Assembly: GCA_021734255.1 (NCBI GenBank) | Contig: JAIPJM010000005.1 | Span: 62,001-126,000, forward strand | DNA length: 64,000 bases | Source: Fidelibacterota bacterium | Lineage (GTDB): Bacteria; Fidelibacterota; UBA8477; JABMPR01 | Direction: 5' to 3' | Shown: piece after piece, positions 8,001 through 17,255 of the stretch | Layout: each line of letters opens with the position of its first letter | Position numbering within the stretch: the first letter of the stretch is position 1 | Notes under the pieces: generated by a model | Told to the model about the DNA's origin: nothing | Seen by the model: the letters and a program-made list of their open reading frames with translations, nothing else | Databases searched by the model: none | Position numbers and translations under genes: made by a program

Positions 8001-9203
8001 ATGAGAATTTGCAAACTCATCTTTTTTCTAAGCATAAGCATGTCATTGCTCCAGGCACAAGAATTTGGCAGGTTAGAAACGCCCGGAAAAGAAGTTGCTC
8101 AAGAGGAGCAAGAAGAGAGTACTCTACCAGTCGAGGTTATGAAATTACAGCCACTGGATCAAGTGGTCGACCCCAACAAATATATCCTGGGACCAGGTGA
8201 TGAAATTGGGATCAGTATTCAGATCGACAAAGTTAAAACCTTTCCCCTGGTTGTTACCCCAACGGGAGATCTATTCATTCCATCAGTAGGTGTATGTCAG
8301 GTTGCAGGCTTATCATTGTCTGCTGCAATAGACAAAGTGAAGACATTTATTCGTACCAATGCATTCCCTCAGGCAAAGACCCATATGGTGCTATTAAATC
8401 CACGAATATTTAATCTTCAGGTAACAGGTGCGGTGCAGAAACCGGGGTTCATAAAGGTGTCTTCAGTGAGCAGACTCGCAGAGGTTATCGAATTAGCAGA
8501 AGGATTCAATCCCCTCGCAAAAGAGTTTGCTATAGAGGTCAAGCATCCTGATGGATCCATTGATCAAATTGATTTTATCGATTTCCTATTATCTGGTAAC
8601 CTGGAAAATAATCCGACCTTCATGGAGGGTGACCAGGTGATGGTTCCTTTTGGCGATGTAGCCGAGGCTGGGATCATGCTGAATGGTCCGGTAGAAGATC
8701 CAGGGGTCGATATTATAACCGCGAATGAAACGCTATCAGACTATATCAAACGACGGGTCATTTTCCTGCCTGGTGCAGAAGTGGATAATGTGATCATTAC
8801 ACGTGGCAAGGGCAATTCCCAGGAAGTCGTTATTATAGAATCGGCGAAAATAAAGAGCACGATTTTGAAACCTGGCGACCGACTTGACTTTGGTTGGGAA
8901 CGTGGTATCTCGGTGACAGGGTTTGTACAGGAAGCGGGTTCATTCACTTATTATCCTGGTTATAGTGCAATGGATTATATCGCGCTTGCAGGCGGAAATA
9001 CGATCGAGGGTAATCCAGGCGACGCTCAAGTTATACACCTTGATGGGAATGAGGAATCAGCTAAGGATGCCCGTTTAAGGAGGGGTGATGTGATCTATGT
9101 TCCACGGACTTTCAGTAACTTCCTGTTTGGGAATTCTGGACTTCTCACTGTCGTTATATCACTAACATCGGTTCTCCTGGCATTCATTGCGGCCACTCAG
9201 TAA
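8001..9203 (+). CDS. Polysaccharide export protein with SLBB domains (Wza-like)
   Basis: 400 residues. A signal peptide (IFFLSISMSLLQAQ, cleavage about residue 20, no lipobox Cys) leads to a Poly_export/PES domain (YILGPGDEIGISI, GDLFIPSVG) and soluble-ligand-binding beta-grasp repeats (VTGAVQKPGFIKV, MLNGPVEDPGV, VTGFVQEAGSFTYYPG). A hydrophobic C-terminal helix (SGLLTVVISLTSVLLAFIAA) resembles an inner-membrane anchor rather than Wza's amphipathic outer-membrane helix. It should form the periplasmic/outer-membrane conduit for the polysaccharide. RBS AAGGAG lies 7 bases before the ATG. The next gene is the chain-length regulator. Confidence 0.88.
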   Translation: MRICKLIFFLSISMSLLQAQEFGRLETPGKEVAQEEQEESTLPVEVMKLQPLDQVVDPNKYILGPGDEIGISIQIDKVKTFPLVVTPTGDLFIPSVGVCQVAGLSLSAAIDKVKTFIRTNAFPQAKTHMVLLNPRIFNLQVTGAVQKPGFIKVSSVSRLAEVIELAEGFNPLAKEFAIEVKHPDGSIDQIDFIDFLLSGNLENNPTFMEGDQVMVPFGDVAEAGIMLNGPVEDPGVDIITANETLSDYIKRRVIFLPGAEVDNVIITRGKGNSQEVVIIESAKIKSTILKPGDRLDFGWERGISVTGFVQEAGSFTYYPGYSAMDYIALAGGNTIEGNPGDAQVIHLDGNEESAKDARLRRGDVIYVPRTFSNFLFGNSGLLTVVISLTSVLLAFIAATQ

Positions 9204-9308
9204 GCAGTGGTTTTTTGGCACTCCCGTGAGAACTGTCGCACAAGATTCAAATAACGATAGATTGATAAGATATATCCATCCGGACACAAATTATACAGAG
9301 GTGAACCG

Positions 9309-10433
9309 TTGAAAGATGAAGCAAGACAAACCCCTTTCCTGAATCTGTACATACTTATCTATAAGAATTTTAAGAAACTCTTCATATTTAATTTTATCGT
9401 AGGGCTTCTTGCACTCATTTACGTTTTCACCCTACCACTCAGCTATCGAAGCACAGCCTCGGTTGTTGTTCAAAGTGAATCAGGCTCAGGTGGTTTGGCA
9501 GCCATGGTCAGTCAGTTCAGTCCCTTTCCCATCAGTCTAGGTGGTGGAGCGGAGGTACAGAAATTCATGGGTGTGCTTGAGACAAAACGCGTCATGGATG
9601 TGATCATTGAAGAATTTGACCTTCAAAACCTGTATGAAAAAAAGACGCGAGTGGAAACATACCGGACCATCCTGGAGAGCCTGGAATTGTTTGACAGGGA
9701 GGACGGTAGTTTTTCGATCTCATATACTATTGAAGATGATCCGGAGTTGGCAAAACGTATCGTTGAAGCACTTTATACCGAGCTAGTCAAAATCATGCTG
9801 GAGCTTAATCAGGCCAATGCCTTCGACTATCGTATGTATATGGAAAATGCATATGAATCTGCTGCTGAGGAACTAAGAGAATCTGAGATAGCATTCAATC
9901 AATTTCAGAAGGAAACCGGTATCGTCAGTCTTGAGGATCAGACGATTGCGACCATTGGAGCCGTGACCGAATTGGAACTTGAGAAGGTCAAGCGGGAGAT
10001 CGAATTGGATTATCTGAGGCAGACCCTCACGCCTGACCATCCAGATGTTCAGAGCAAGATGTTGGAGCTGGCTGCTTTCAAGAAAAAGTTAGCTGAGATA
10101 AAGCATAACGATGAGAGCTACCTTGTTGCCGTTGATCAATTACCAGACAATAGTCTTGCCTACCTGAGACACTTTCGAGATGTGACGGTAAACTCAAAAC
10201 TATCCGAATTCCTTGCTCTACAGCTTGAACAGGCCAGGATGGAAGAGCAAAAAGAGACGGTTAATCTATACCTGCTGGACCCACCGGAAGTTCCTGACAG
10301 GAAATATAAACCCAGACGACTTTCCATCCTGGTGATCATCATGTTCTTCTCGGTGGTTTTTAGTGTGGGTTACTTTCTCATTAAAGATTATTTTTGGCAG
10401 AATCGCGATATCATCCAGAGCAAATTGTCCTAA
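9309..10433 (+). CDS. Wzz-family polysaccharide chain-length determinant protein
   Basis: 374 residues. Two membrane helices flank a periplasmic region: about residues 20-42 (LFIFNFIVGLLALIYVFTLP) and about 342-362 (LVIIMFFSVVFSVGYFLI). The Wzz core shows YRSTASVVVQSE and, before the second helix, the proline-rich PPEVPDRKYKPRR. The middle is predicted coiled-coil. There is no C-terminal tyrosine-kinase domain, so this is a Wzz-like, not a Wzc-like, protein. The start is TTG 9309, supported by AGAGGTG six bases upstream; no in-frame ATG precedes the first helix. It sets polymer length together with the Wzy polymerase that follows after 3 bases. Confidence 0.87.
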   Translation: MKDEARQTPFLNLYILIYKNFKKLFIFNFIVGLLALIYVFTLPLSYRSTASVVVQSESGSGGLAAMVSQFSPFPISLGGGAEVQKFMGVLETKRVMDVIIEEFDLQNLYEKKTRVETYRTILESLELFDREDGSFSISYTIEDDPELAKRIVEALYTELVKIMLELNQANAFDYRMYMENAYESAAEELRESEIAFNQFQKETGIVSLEDQTIATIGAVTELELEKVKREIELDYLRQTLTPDHPDVQSKMLELAAFKKKLAEIKHNDESYLVAVDQLPDNSLAYLRHFRDVTVNSKLSEFLALQLEQARMEEQKETVNLYLLDPPEVPDRKYKPRRLSILVIIMFFSVVFSVGYFLIKDYFWQNRDIIQSKLS

Positions 10434-10436
10434 AGT

Positions 10437-11720
10437 ATGGTTCAGATACTATTATCGAATAGCCCGATAATAATATTCATCCTAATCTGGATGACAGTTT
10501 TTTATTTGAATGCGCTAAATCTCTATCCATTTCACGAAATCAGCAAAGATTCCTTGGGTATTCTGCTCACAGGGGTTCTCTCGGTTATCACTGGATACAT
10601 CTTTGCCAGCCTTGTTTTCATCAAATCAACTGTTCAGAGTTATGAAAGAAAGGTTTATCAGGAAACGCAATTATTCAATCCTAATAGACTACGCACCTTA
10701 ACTCTTCTCACCCTGGGCTTCTTGGCCTTTGGTGGATACGGGTCGTTTAGGGTTATTTCCGCACTGGCAGGGGGAGCCAAATTCTATTTCATCAACCCAT
10801 TCCTCGTGAGAGAGCTGGTGGTCGCCATTCAGATGGGTGAGATTGGGAACGTGCCGGTGCTTTACAAGATTTCTGGGTTTGCAATCAGTGTGGGTATGCT
10901 GGCCAATATATTTGGTGGTGCTCTCTTTTCATATCAAGGTAGGTATAAACTCATTGGTTTTCTGCCTGTGATCCTCACCTTGATCGTCAGCCTTGTATTT
11001 ATCCGCAGGTATTCCTTCGTAGCGGGTTTGACTCTCTGGCTCAGTGCCTATTTATTTTCTGCTCAAATTTTACATGCTCAATCAAAGGAAAAATTATTCA
11101 GGCGAATTGTGCTGATTTCGGCATCAATGGTCCTAGTGATCTATCTGGTCAGTTATTTTGTTATCCACGTGAGGACATTCTACCATCCCAAGGTGACTGA
11201 ATACTTCTACGAATCATTGTACGCCTACTTTGTTGGTGGATTGAGTAGTCTTGATATCTGGTTGAAAGATCCAAATGACCTGATCCACCACTCATATGGA
11301 CAAACAACCTTTAAGGATATTTTCCGATGGCTCTCAAGATTTGGTATATGGCCCTCTGAAGAGGTAAAGACAGTGCATCAGGACTTTGTGCTGATAAGTA
11401 AACACCGCATGATCAACACCTATACCTTTGTTAAAGCCATGTACGAAGACTTCAATATTTTTGGCGTCCTATCGCTCTCTTTTATATGGGGTTTCCTCTC
11501 CAAGGCAGCGGTCGTTAAATTTTTCAGGCGACCAGACTATATTGGGCTACTATTAGTTTCCATCGTCACTTTTAGTCTCCTTATGTCATTTTATTCATTT
11601 TATTTCAGAAATCTGATGGGCCCACTATTCTGGCTAATTTGTGTTGGGCTCATTCAAAAATACGTATCAGGCAAAGATGTCGACACTTCGTCAAATAATG
11701 ACAAGCCCTTACCTGCGTAA
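10437..11720 (+). CDS. O-antigen/polysaccharide polymerase-like membrane protein (Wzy type)
   Basis: 427 residues with roughly 10 or more hydrophobic helices spread through the length, and a larger polar loop in the second half (about residues 250-330: YHPKVTEYFYESLYAYFVGG, then DLIHHSYGQTTF). This is the layout of oligosaccharide repeat-unit polymerases, which join lipid-linked repeat units on the periplasmic side of the inner membrane. Wzy proteins share little sequence, so the call rests on topology, the loop, and position between the Wzz and Wzx genes. The 3' end overlaps the start of the flippase gene by 44 bases. Confidence 0.72.
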   Translation: MVQILLSNSPIIIFILIWMTVFYLNALNLYPFHEISKDSLGILLTGVLSVITGYIFASLVFIKSTVQSYERKVYQETQLFNPNRLRTLTLLTLGFLAFGGYGSFRVISALAGGAKFYFINPFLVRELVVAIQMGEIGNVPVLYKISGFAISVGMLANIFGGALFSYQGRYKLIGFLPVILTLIVSLVFIRRYSFVAGLTLWLSAYLFSAQILHAQSKEKLFRRIVLISASMVLVIYLVSYFVIHVRTFYHPKVTEYFYESLYAYFVGGLSSLDIWLKDPNDLIHHSYGQTTFKDIFRWLSRFGIWPSEEVKTVHQDFVLISKHRMINTYTFVKAMYEDFNIFGVLSLSFIWGFLSKAAVVKFFRRPDYIGLLLVSIVTFSLLMSFYSFYFRNLMGPLFWLICVGLIQKYVSGKDVDTSSNNDKPLPA

Positions 11721-12969
11721 CATCCTCATCATGTTTAGAGGTACCAGCATAGGGCAGGCCTTGCCTATCCTGGCTTTTCCCCTGCTAAGCCGTATCTATT
11801 TGCCTGAAACTATCGGCGCTTATGCCGTTGTATTTGCCCTTGCAACCATCCTGGGCGGTATCGCTGGTATGCGGCTTGAGTTCGCACTCATTACCGCGAG
11901 AGAAGAAGATCGCTTCGTACTGATACAAATTATCCTTCGAGCCATGTGGCCCCTAGCTCTGTTCTACATCATTGTTGTGGCTGGCGTGGGAAATCTTCTC
12001 AATGTTGAGGTATTGAACCTTAAGCTGGAAACGTTGGTCTTTCTTATCATGCTTATCATTCTGAACCTATGTTTCAATACCTCTCAGTATTTTAATACTT
12101 CATTTGAGAGATTTTCTGTTAACTCCAACAGTCGGGTAATTCTGGCAGCTGGAACCGTGGTCTTTCAAATTTTGGGTGGTCTGATTTTTGATGGCATGCT
12201 CATTTCTCTTTTCGTAGGTCGAATAGTAGCCTTTGTATTGGCCCTCCTTTTCTCAGTAAAAAATATTGATTTATCACAGATGCTGAAAAAGGGATCACAG
12301 TCATTCGGAACTGTACTGGAACGTTATCTCCCATTCATCAAATTTTATTGGCCATCCTCACTTATTGATCTTGCGGCCCTGCATGCACCAGTCATTCTCA
12401 TTGGTGGACTGTTCAGCTCGGCCTGGGTCGGTCAATATTCATTTGCGTATCGAGGTGTCTCAGTTCCTACTGCAACTTTTGGGCAGGCCATATCTCAAGT
12501 ATTTTTTAAACGCTTTACTGATCGGGTGAACTCCTTTGGTAAGGATCCCAGAACACTTCTGGGGACCTGGGGCGTTTTGGCATCAATCGGTCTTCTACCT
12601 TTTACAGCTTTATTTTTATGGGGTGAAAGTATCGTTCCGTTCATCTTAGGGCAAAACTGGGCAGAGGCTGGAAGAATTGTCAGTATTATCAGCCCAATGG
12701 CTCTGCTGATGTTTATTAGTTCACCGACCAGCACCGCCTTGCTCACCCTGGGAAAACAGAAATACGCGCTCATTTTCTCGATCTCACAACTCATATATAA
12801 AGTAGGTGCTCTATATTATGGAGCTCTCATAGAAGATCTTTATTTGGGCTTGATCATACTTACTGTATGCCACTCAATTCAGATCATTGCCTATAATATT
12901 ACTATTTATCTATTCATGATGAGGAATTCTAAGGATGCAAGTAACGGTCATCCCGAGTTGGTATCCTAA
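11677..12969 (+). CDS. Oligosaccharide flippase, MATE/Wzx family
   Basis: 430 residues from ATG 11677, chosen because AGG lies six bases upstream and the N-terminus then reads MSTLRQIMTSPYLRNILIMF before the first helix; the frame stays open upstream and an ATG at 11698 is also possible. About 12 membrane helices, with the family's typical start (GQALPILAFPLLSRIYLPETIGAY) and a conserved later block (GQAISQVFFKRFTDR). It would move undecaprenyl-pyrophosphate-linked repeat units across the inner membrane. Its end overlaps the next glycosyltransferase by 35 bases, which shows tight packing of the locus. Confidence 0.85.
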   Translation: MSTLRQIMTSPYLRNILIMFRGTSIGQALPILAFPLLSRIYLPETIGAYAVVFALATILGGIAGMRLEFALITAREEDRFVLIQIILRAMWPLALFYIIVVAGVGNLLNVEVLNLKLETLVFLIMLIILNLCFNTSQYFNTSFERFSVNSNSRVILAAGTVVFQILGGLIFDGMLISLFVGRIVAFVLALLFSVKNIDLSQMLKKGSQSFGTVLERYLPFIKFYWPSSLIDLAALHAPVILIGGLFSSAWVGQYSFAYRGVSVPTATFGQAISQVFFKRFTDRVNSFGKDPRTLLGTWGVLASIGLLPFTALFLWGESIVPFILGQNWAEAGRIVSIISPMALLMFISSPTSTALLTLGKQKYALIFSISQLIYKVGALYYGALIEDLYLGLIILTVCHSIQIIAYNITIYLFMMRNSKDASNGHPELVS

Positions 12970-14050
12970 TAATTATCAGCCATTCCTGGGAACGTTCATC
13001 CGTGAACAGGTATCCATGATGAAGGGAAATGATCTGTCCATGCATCTGCTAGGGGCGATACCCATATCAGTCAAATTTGGAATCAGACCGCTTGCGCTGG
13101 AACCGATTGAAACCCCCTTTGTTAAATTTTTCCCCAGTATCCCAGGCTTGAGGCATGCCTCTTATAAACGCAGTTTGAGCAAAGGGATGAAAATGTTTGA
13201 GAAATATATCCAGACCCATGGGGAACCTGATCTGCTCCATATTCACAGCTACTTGCAGGGATATTTAGCGCTGGCAATTCGGGAGAAGTATGATCTGCCC
13301 TTTGTTGTAACTGAGCACTACACCAGACTACTTAATGCGACCAACCTGGCAAGGTGGGAATATAATCTTGCCAAGCAGCTGTATTCAAAAAGCGCCGGAA
13401 ACTTTGCCGTTAGTAATTACTTTGCCGATATTCTTCAAGCAAATTTCGGAGTTGAGTTTCATACCATACCAAATTTTATAAACATGGACCGGTTCGTACC
13501 AGCGCATGGGGAGAACGATAATCAGGATTATCAGCTTATTAGCATCGGTGCACTTACTAAACGTAAGGGGATGGACATTCTCCTGAATAGTGTCCACATC
13601 CTTCACAGAAAGGGATTGACAGTTAGCCTGAAGATCATTGGTGACGGCGAAGAAAGGGATACATTGCAATCCTATTGCCGTCAATCTGGAATAGAATCGC
13701 AGGTCACGTTTCTCCCATTTGTCTCCAATAGCGAACTCCCTCACCACCTACAATCCGCTGATTGCTTTGTAATAGCGAGTGAGGTAGAGACTTTCGGTGT
13801 TGTGGTTGTAGAGGCGCTGGCTAGTGGAGTTCCCAGCATTGTCACAGCTGAGGCCCCCAAAATGTTCATCCAAAATGGGTACAATGGGTACATTTCCGAT
13901 CGTGACCCAGAATCACTGGCCGACCGGATCGAGCAGTGTATGCGTTTAAATTCTACACCAGAACAGATCCGTGAAACAGTATCGAAGAAATATTCCGCGG
14001 GTGTCGTAAAAAAACAGCTGCTAGACACCTATCAGAGTGTGATCGCCTAG
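12935..14050 (+). CDS. Glycosyltransferase, GT4-like (GT-B fold)
   Basis: 371 residues. The N-terminal GT-B half starts MQVTVIPSWYPNNYQPFLGTF with FIREQV; the C-terminal half has ISIGALTKRKGMDILL, LKIIGDGEE and the E-x7-E sugar-nucleotide site in EVETFGVVVVEALASGVPSIV. Such enzymes are retaining transferases that add a sugar from a nucleotide donor to the lipid-linked repeat unit at the cytoplasmic face of the membrane. Donor and acceptor cannot be told from sequence. AAGG precedes the ATG, and the gene begins inside the end of the flippase gene. Confidence 0.88.
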   Translation: MQVTVIPSWYPNNYQPFLGTFIREQVSMMKGNDLSMHLLGAIPISVKFGIRPLALEPIETPFVKFFPSIPGLRHASYKRSLSKGMKMFEKYIQTHGEPDLLHIHSYLQGYLALAIREKYDLPFVVTEHYTRLLNATNLARWEYNLAKQLYSKSAGNFAVSNYFADILQANFGVEFHTIPNFINMDRFVPAHGENDNQDYQLISIGALTKRKGMDILLNSVHILHRKGLTVSLKIIGDGEERDTLQSYCRQSGIESQVTFLPFVSNSELPHHLQSADCFVIASEVETFGVVVVEALASGVPSIVTAEAPKMFIQNGYNGYISDRDPESLADRIEQCMRLNSTPEQIRETVSKKYSAGVVKKQLLDTYQSVIA

Positions 14051-14059
14051 GAAATCACA

Positions 14060-15202
14060 ATGGATATTCTACATCTCAACTATCTACCGTCTAATATCGT
14101 TGTCAAGGAGAAGAAAATTCTCGAGATGGCAAAGGCTGCGGAGCGGAAGGATCTCCCAATTAGATTTCTCGTCTTGAATGATTCCTTAGCTCACACTGCG
14201 GGTAATATTGAGTTTCGGAAGATCGGTCTTCCCCAACAGCCGAAGTTGAAAAAACTATTCCAGATGCTCTTTCGTTACACCTATCTCAATCGACACCTGA
14301 AGCAAGAGACCTTCGATCTCCTGGTCCTCAGATACCCGTTAGCCATGGGGATTGGAGCATTGAAGTTCTATAAACACTACGGTCATAAAATCTACACTGA
14401 GCATCACACCAATGAAGTAGTAGAATTGCAAAAGATATCCAATAACAAATTTTTTGGTCGTCTGGTTTCAACCTGGGAGCGAGTAAGGCGCCGGAGGTTT
14501 TTATCACTGTGTCGTGGTGTCATTGGGGTTAGTTCCGAAGTTACTGCATTTGAACAAGTCTACCATCCGAATGGTAGATCCTTCACATTCTCAAATGGGA
14601 TTGATGTAAAAAGTGTACCTTTTACTGGTTTTGCCGGTAACGAGGAAGTCTTGAATATACTTTTTCTTGCTGGTAGGTTTGCACCATGGCATGCTTTGGA
14701 CAGGCTTTTAGCTGGACTGAAACAGTATGCAGGTGACCGAAGGGTTCGCTTAATGCTCGTAGGAAATTTAAATAAGATATCTCATATTGGTGATTGGAAT
14801 CACCAGGAAAATCCCAATGTTGAATTAAAAATGTATGGCCAGTTGAATGAGCCCAAACTGACTGAGATATGTCGTTTCGCCCATGTTGCTATATCCAGTC
14901 TCGGGATTCACAGGGTTGGATTGGAAGAAGCCAGTGTACTAAAAACAAGAGAGTATATGGCCAGAGGAATCCCATTTATTTATGCTTATATGGACTCTGA
15001 TCTGAAAGGCAATGAACCTTTCGCGAAGCGAGTCCCTGCAAACGATGAAGCCATTCACATTCAGTCCATTGTCGATTTTTACGAGGGTTACTCTACTAAT
15101 ATCGGGCTGAGCCAGACAATGCGGAACATCGCTGAGCAACGACTGGACTGGTCAGTTAAGCTTGAAAACTTAATCAAGTTTCTTCTAGCAGAGCGGGACT
15201 AG
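14060..15202 (+). CDS. Glycosyltransferase, divergent GT4-like
   Basis: 380 residues. GT-B architecture is suggested by the N-terminal segment with DLLVLRYPLAMG and YTEHHTNEVVELQ, the linker GVIGVSSEVTAFE, and the C-terminal half starting LNILFLAGRFAPWHALDRLL then LMLVGNL. The usual E-x7-E motif is altered (GLEEASVLKTREYMARGIPF), so it is a divergent member. It probably adds one sugar of the repeat unit. It starts 9 bases after the preceding transferase and belongs to the same operon. Family confidence is good, specificity unknown. Confidence 0.78.
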   Translation: MDILHLNYLPSNIVVKEKKILEMAKAAERKDLPIRFLVLNDSLAHTAGNIEFRKIGLPQQPKLKKLFQMLFRYTYLNRHLKQETFDLLVLRYPLAMGIGALKFYKHYGHKIYTEHHTNEVVELQKISNNKFFGRLVSTWERVRRRRFLSLCRGVIGVSSEVTAFEQVYHPNGRSFTFSNGIDVKSVPFTGFAGNEEVLNILFLAGRFAPWHALDRLLAGLKQYAGDRRVRLMLVGNLNKISHIGDWNHQENPNVELKMYGQLNEPKLTEICRFAHVAISSLGIHRVGLEEASVLKTREYMARGIPFIYAYMDSDLKGNEPFAKRVPANDEAIHIQSIVDFYEGYSTNIGLSQTMRNIAEQRLDWSVKLENLIKFLLAERD

Positions 15203-15219
15203 ATCATCTGGATGATACC

Positions 15220-16443
15220 ATGCTGAGCAAAGTTGCAAATGCGTTATCACAATATCCCTGGTTAAAGCAGGTGTTAAAAAGAGTATTTTTCCTTCCAGGT
15301 GCGCTGATCAGCTTTTATTTACCCAGGTACCGAAGCGCTGAGCAGGAGGTCATCCTGTTTTCTGAGAAAAGGAATGATTGCTTCTTCGGTTACTATGACC
15401 AGACCCCCTTCGGTGAAAGGGGAGCTGTCATATTCCATAGATCCTCGGATCCAGGGAGTGTTGAAATCATACATGCCCGATCAGGTCACTTTTCCAAACT
15501 GGGTGAGTCCACGACATGGAATTTGCAGCAAGGAGCCCGTCTTGCCTGGTTAATGAAGAATGTTGTCATTTACAATGTGGAAGAGGGTGGTCTGCTTCGA
15601 GCAAAGGTACAGCCCAAGGATAGCGAAGGGAGACTCCTGAACTCACCCATGGCAGCACTGAGTGCGGATGCTCAAAAGATCGTTGGATGTGATTTTGCCG
15701 CTATTAGCAGATTGAATCCTGAATATGGATATTTAGTTGATGGCAAAATTCCAGATCAAAACCATTATGGAGCATTTTGGGTAGAGGATGTAAATAATGG
15801 CGATATCAGCCACACTGTAAATCTTGAACAGGTTCTGGATTGTGTCCCTCGTTCAGCATTCCGTGACGCAGAACATGAGTTGAATCATTTTAGTTTTTCT
15901 CCAGACGGTCAAACATTGGCGTTCGTGCATCGCTGGTATGGTCTCTCTGGGTCTAGGAACTCCAGGTTACTCGCTTTTGATCTCAGGAACGGCATGCTAC
16001 TCAATCTACTGGATAATGGCATGGTCTCACATTATTGTTGGACGGAAAATAGTAGCCTGTTCATTTACGGTAATCATAGTCGGGGCAAATCTGGATTCTG
16101 TACTTTAAGCGTGAATGGTGGAGCCTGTCATGTTAATATTCATGAATCGCTATCTTCCTTTGGGGATGGACATCCCAGTTACAATAGTAAGACTGGGTTG
16201 ATCGTATTCGATTCCTATCCTGATTGGAAAAGGTACCAATATCTCTATCTCTATTCCCCTGAAAAGGATGCGGTGAGCGAGATCGGTAGATTTAGAAGTC
16301 CCCTGAGATTTTTTGGACCGCGCAGATGTGATCTTCATCCCCGATGGGATGAGCCGGGCGAACGTATAGCAATTGATGTCTGTTTTAATAACAAACGTGA
16401 ATTGATGAACCTGAATGTTTCCAAAAGAGTGTCGATGTTTTGA
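15220..16443 (+). CDS. Uncharacterised propeller-like protein of the polysaccharide locus
   Basis: 407 residues, not a recognised glycosyltransferase. After an amphipathic or hydrophobic N-terminal stretch (VFFLPGALISFYLP, no clear cleavage site) the protein shows repeated beta-propeller-like blades: LNHFSFSPDGQTLAFVHRW, SHYCWTENSSLFIYG, DGHPSYNSKTGLIVFDSYPD and RRCDLHPRWDEPGERIAID. Other conspicuous blocks are CFFGYYDQTPF and TTWNLQQGARLAWL. The pattern of a His-containing strand per blade recalls TolB-like domains and oligogalacturonate-lyase-like (PL22) propellers, which is an analogy only. It lies between two glycosyltransferase genes with short spacing, so a role in repeat-unit assembly, modification or turnover is inferred. 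Its TGA overlaps the next start. Confidence 0.6.
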   Translation: MLSKVANALSQYPWLKQVLKRVFFLPGALISFYLPRYRSAEQEVILFSEKRNDCFFGYYDQTPFGERGAVIFHRSSDPGSVEIIHARSGHFSKLGESTTWNLQQGARLAWLMKNVVIYNVEEGGLLRAKVQPKDSEGRLLNSPMAALSADAQKIVGCDFAAISRLNPEYGYLVDGKIPDQNHYGAFWVEDVNNGDISHTVNLEQVLDCVPRSAFRDAEHELNHFSFSPDGQTLAFVHRWYGLSGSRNSRLLAFDLRNGMLLNLLDNGMVSHYCWTENSSLFIYGNHSRGKSGFCTLSVNGGACHVNIHESLSSFGDGHPSYNSKTGLIVFDSYPDWKRYQYLYLYSPEKDAVSEIGRFRSPLRFFGPRRCDLHPRWDEPGERIAIDVCFNNKRELMNLNVSKRVSMF

Positions 16444-17246
16444 ACGTGTCAAATAATATAACCGTTGGGATTCCATACCATCAGGGAACACAACCTGAGC
16501 ATCTGAGGCAGAGTATTGAGTCAGTTCTGAATCAGACGCTGCTTCCCAAGAGACTGATCCTGATCCAAAATGGCGATGTTTCTGAGGCAATCCGAGCGGT
16601 AGCCCTGAGTGCCTCCTCCGACCTTGTTAAAATTGACCATCTATTCGTGGAGGCGCAGGGGCTTCCGATTGCACTTAATGAAAGTATCAGGCAAACCAGA
16701 ACTAAATACTATGCGAGGATGGATTCAGATGATATCGCGATGCCAGAAAGATTTGCACTCCAATACAACTTCCTTGAATCCAATCCTGATATTTCCATCC
16801 TAGGAGGATGGGCGAGAGAGTTTTCCACTGAGGAAGGGCCAGCCCAGGGATCACTTAAGGAAATGCCAACTGATAAAAACCTCATGCACGAGTGGTTTCA
16901 CTATAGAAATCCTTTCATCCATTCAACGATCATGTTTAGGATGAGTATCTTCCGTGAACTCGGTTATTACGATGAAAGATTCACCACCGATCAGGATCTC
17001 CAATTGTGGGGGAGGGCGATCAAACATGGAACCGGTATAGCAAACATACCCGAAGCATTGATCTATTTCCGCACGGACAACATGTTAGCAAAACGGTCTC
17101 GATTGGATGCTGTTTGGCGACAGATAAAAGCGAGATACGCGGTCTGGACACCCTCTATCAGACTGAACATTTTGAAAATTGCAGCTTTATTCTTCCGATT
17201 GACACCAAAGTCATTTAGAGCAATGGGCTACAAATACTTCAGATAA
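16440..17246 (+). CDS. Glycosyltransferase family 2
   Basis: 268 residues. GT-A fold signatures are NNITVGIPYHQGTQPEHLRQ at the N-terminus, SIESVLNQTLLPKRLILIQNG, and the DxD-type metal/nucleotide site in YARMDSDDIAMPERF; the acceptor region has NPFIHSTIMFR and DQDLQLWGRAI. It is an inverting transferase that uses a nucleotide sugar at the cytoplasmic membrane face. The start is TTG 16440, overlapping the upstream TGA, with AAAGAGT ten bases before; an in-frame GTG at 16446 is the alternative. It is the last gene of the forward block before the convergent Wzi gene ten bases downstream. Confidence 0.9.
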   Translation: MNVSNNITVGIPYHQGTQPEHLRQSIESVLNQTLLPKRLILIQNGDVSEAIRAVALSASSDLVKIDHLFVEAQGLPIALNESIRQTRTKYYARMDSDDIAMPERFALQYNFLESNPDISILGGWAREFSTEEGPAQGSLKEMPTDKNLMHEWFHYRNPFIHSTIMFRMSIFRELGYYDERFTTDQDLQLWGRAIKHGTGIANIPEALIYFRTDNMLAKRSRLDAVWRQIKARYAVWTPSIRLNILKIAALFFRLTPKSFRAMGYKYFR

Positions 17247-17255
17247 GCTTTAGAA

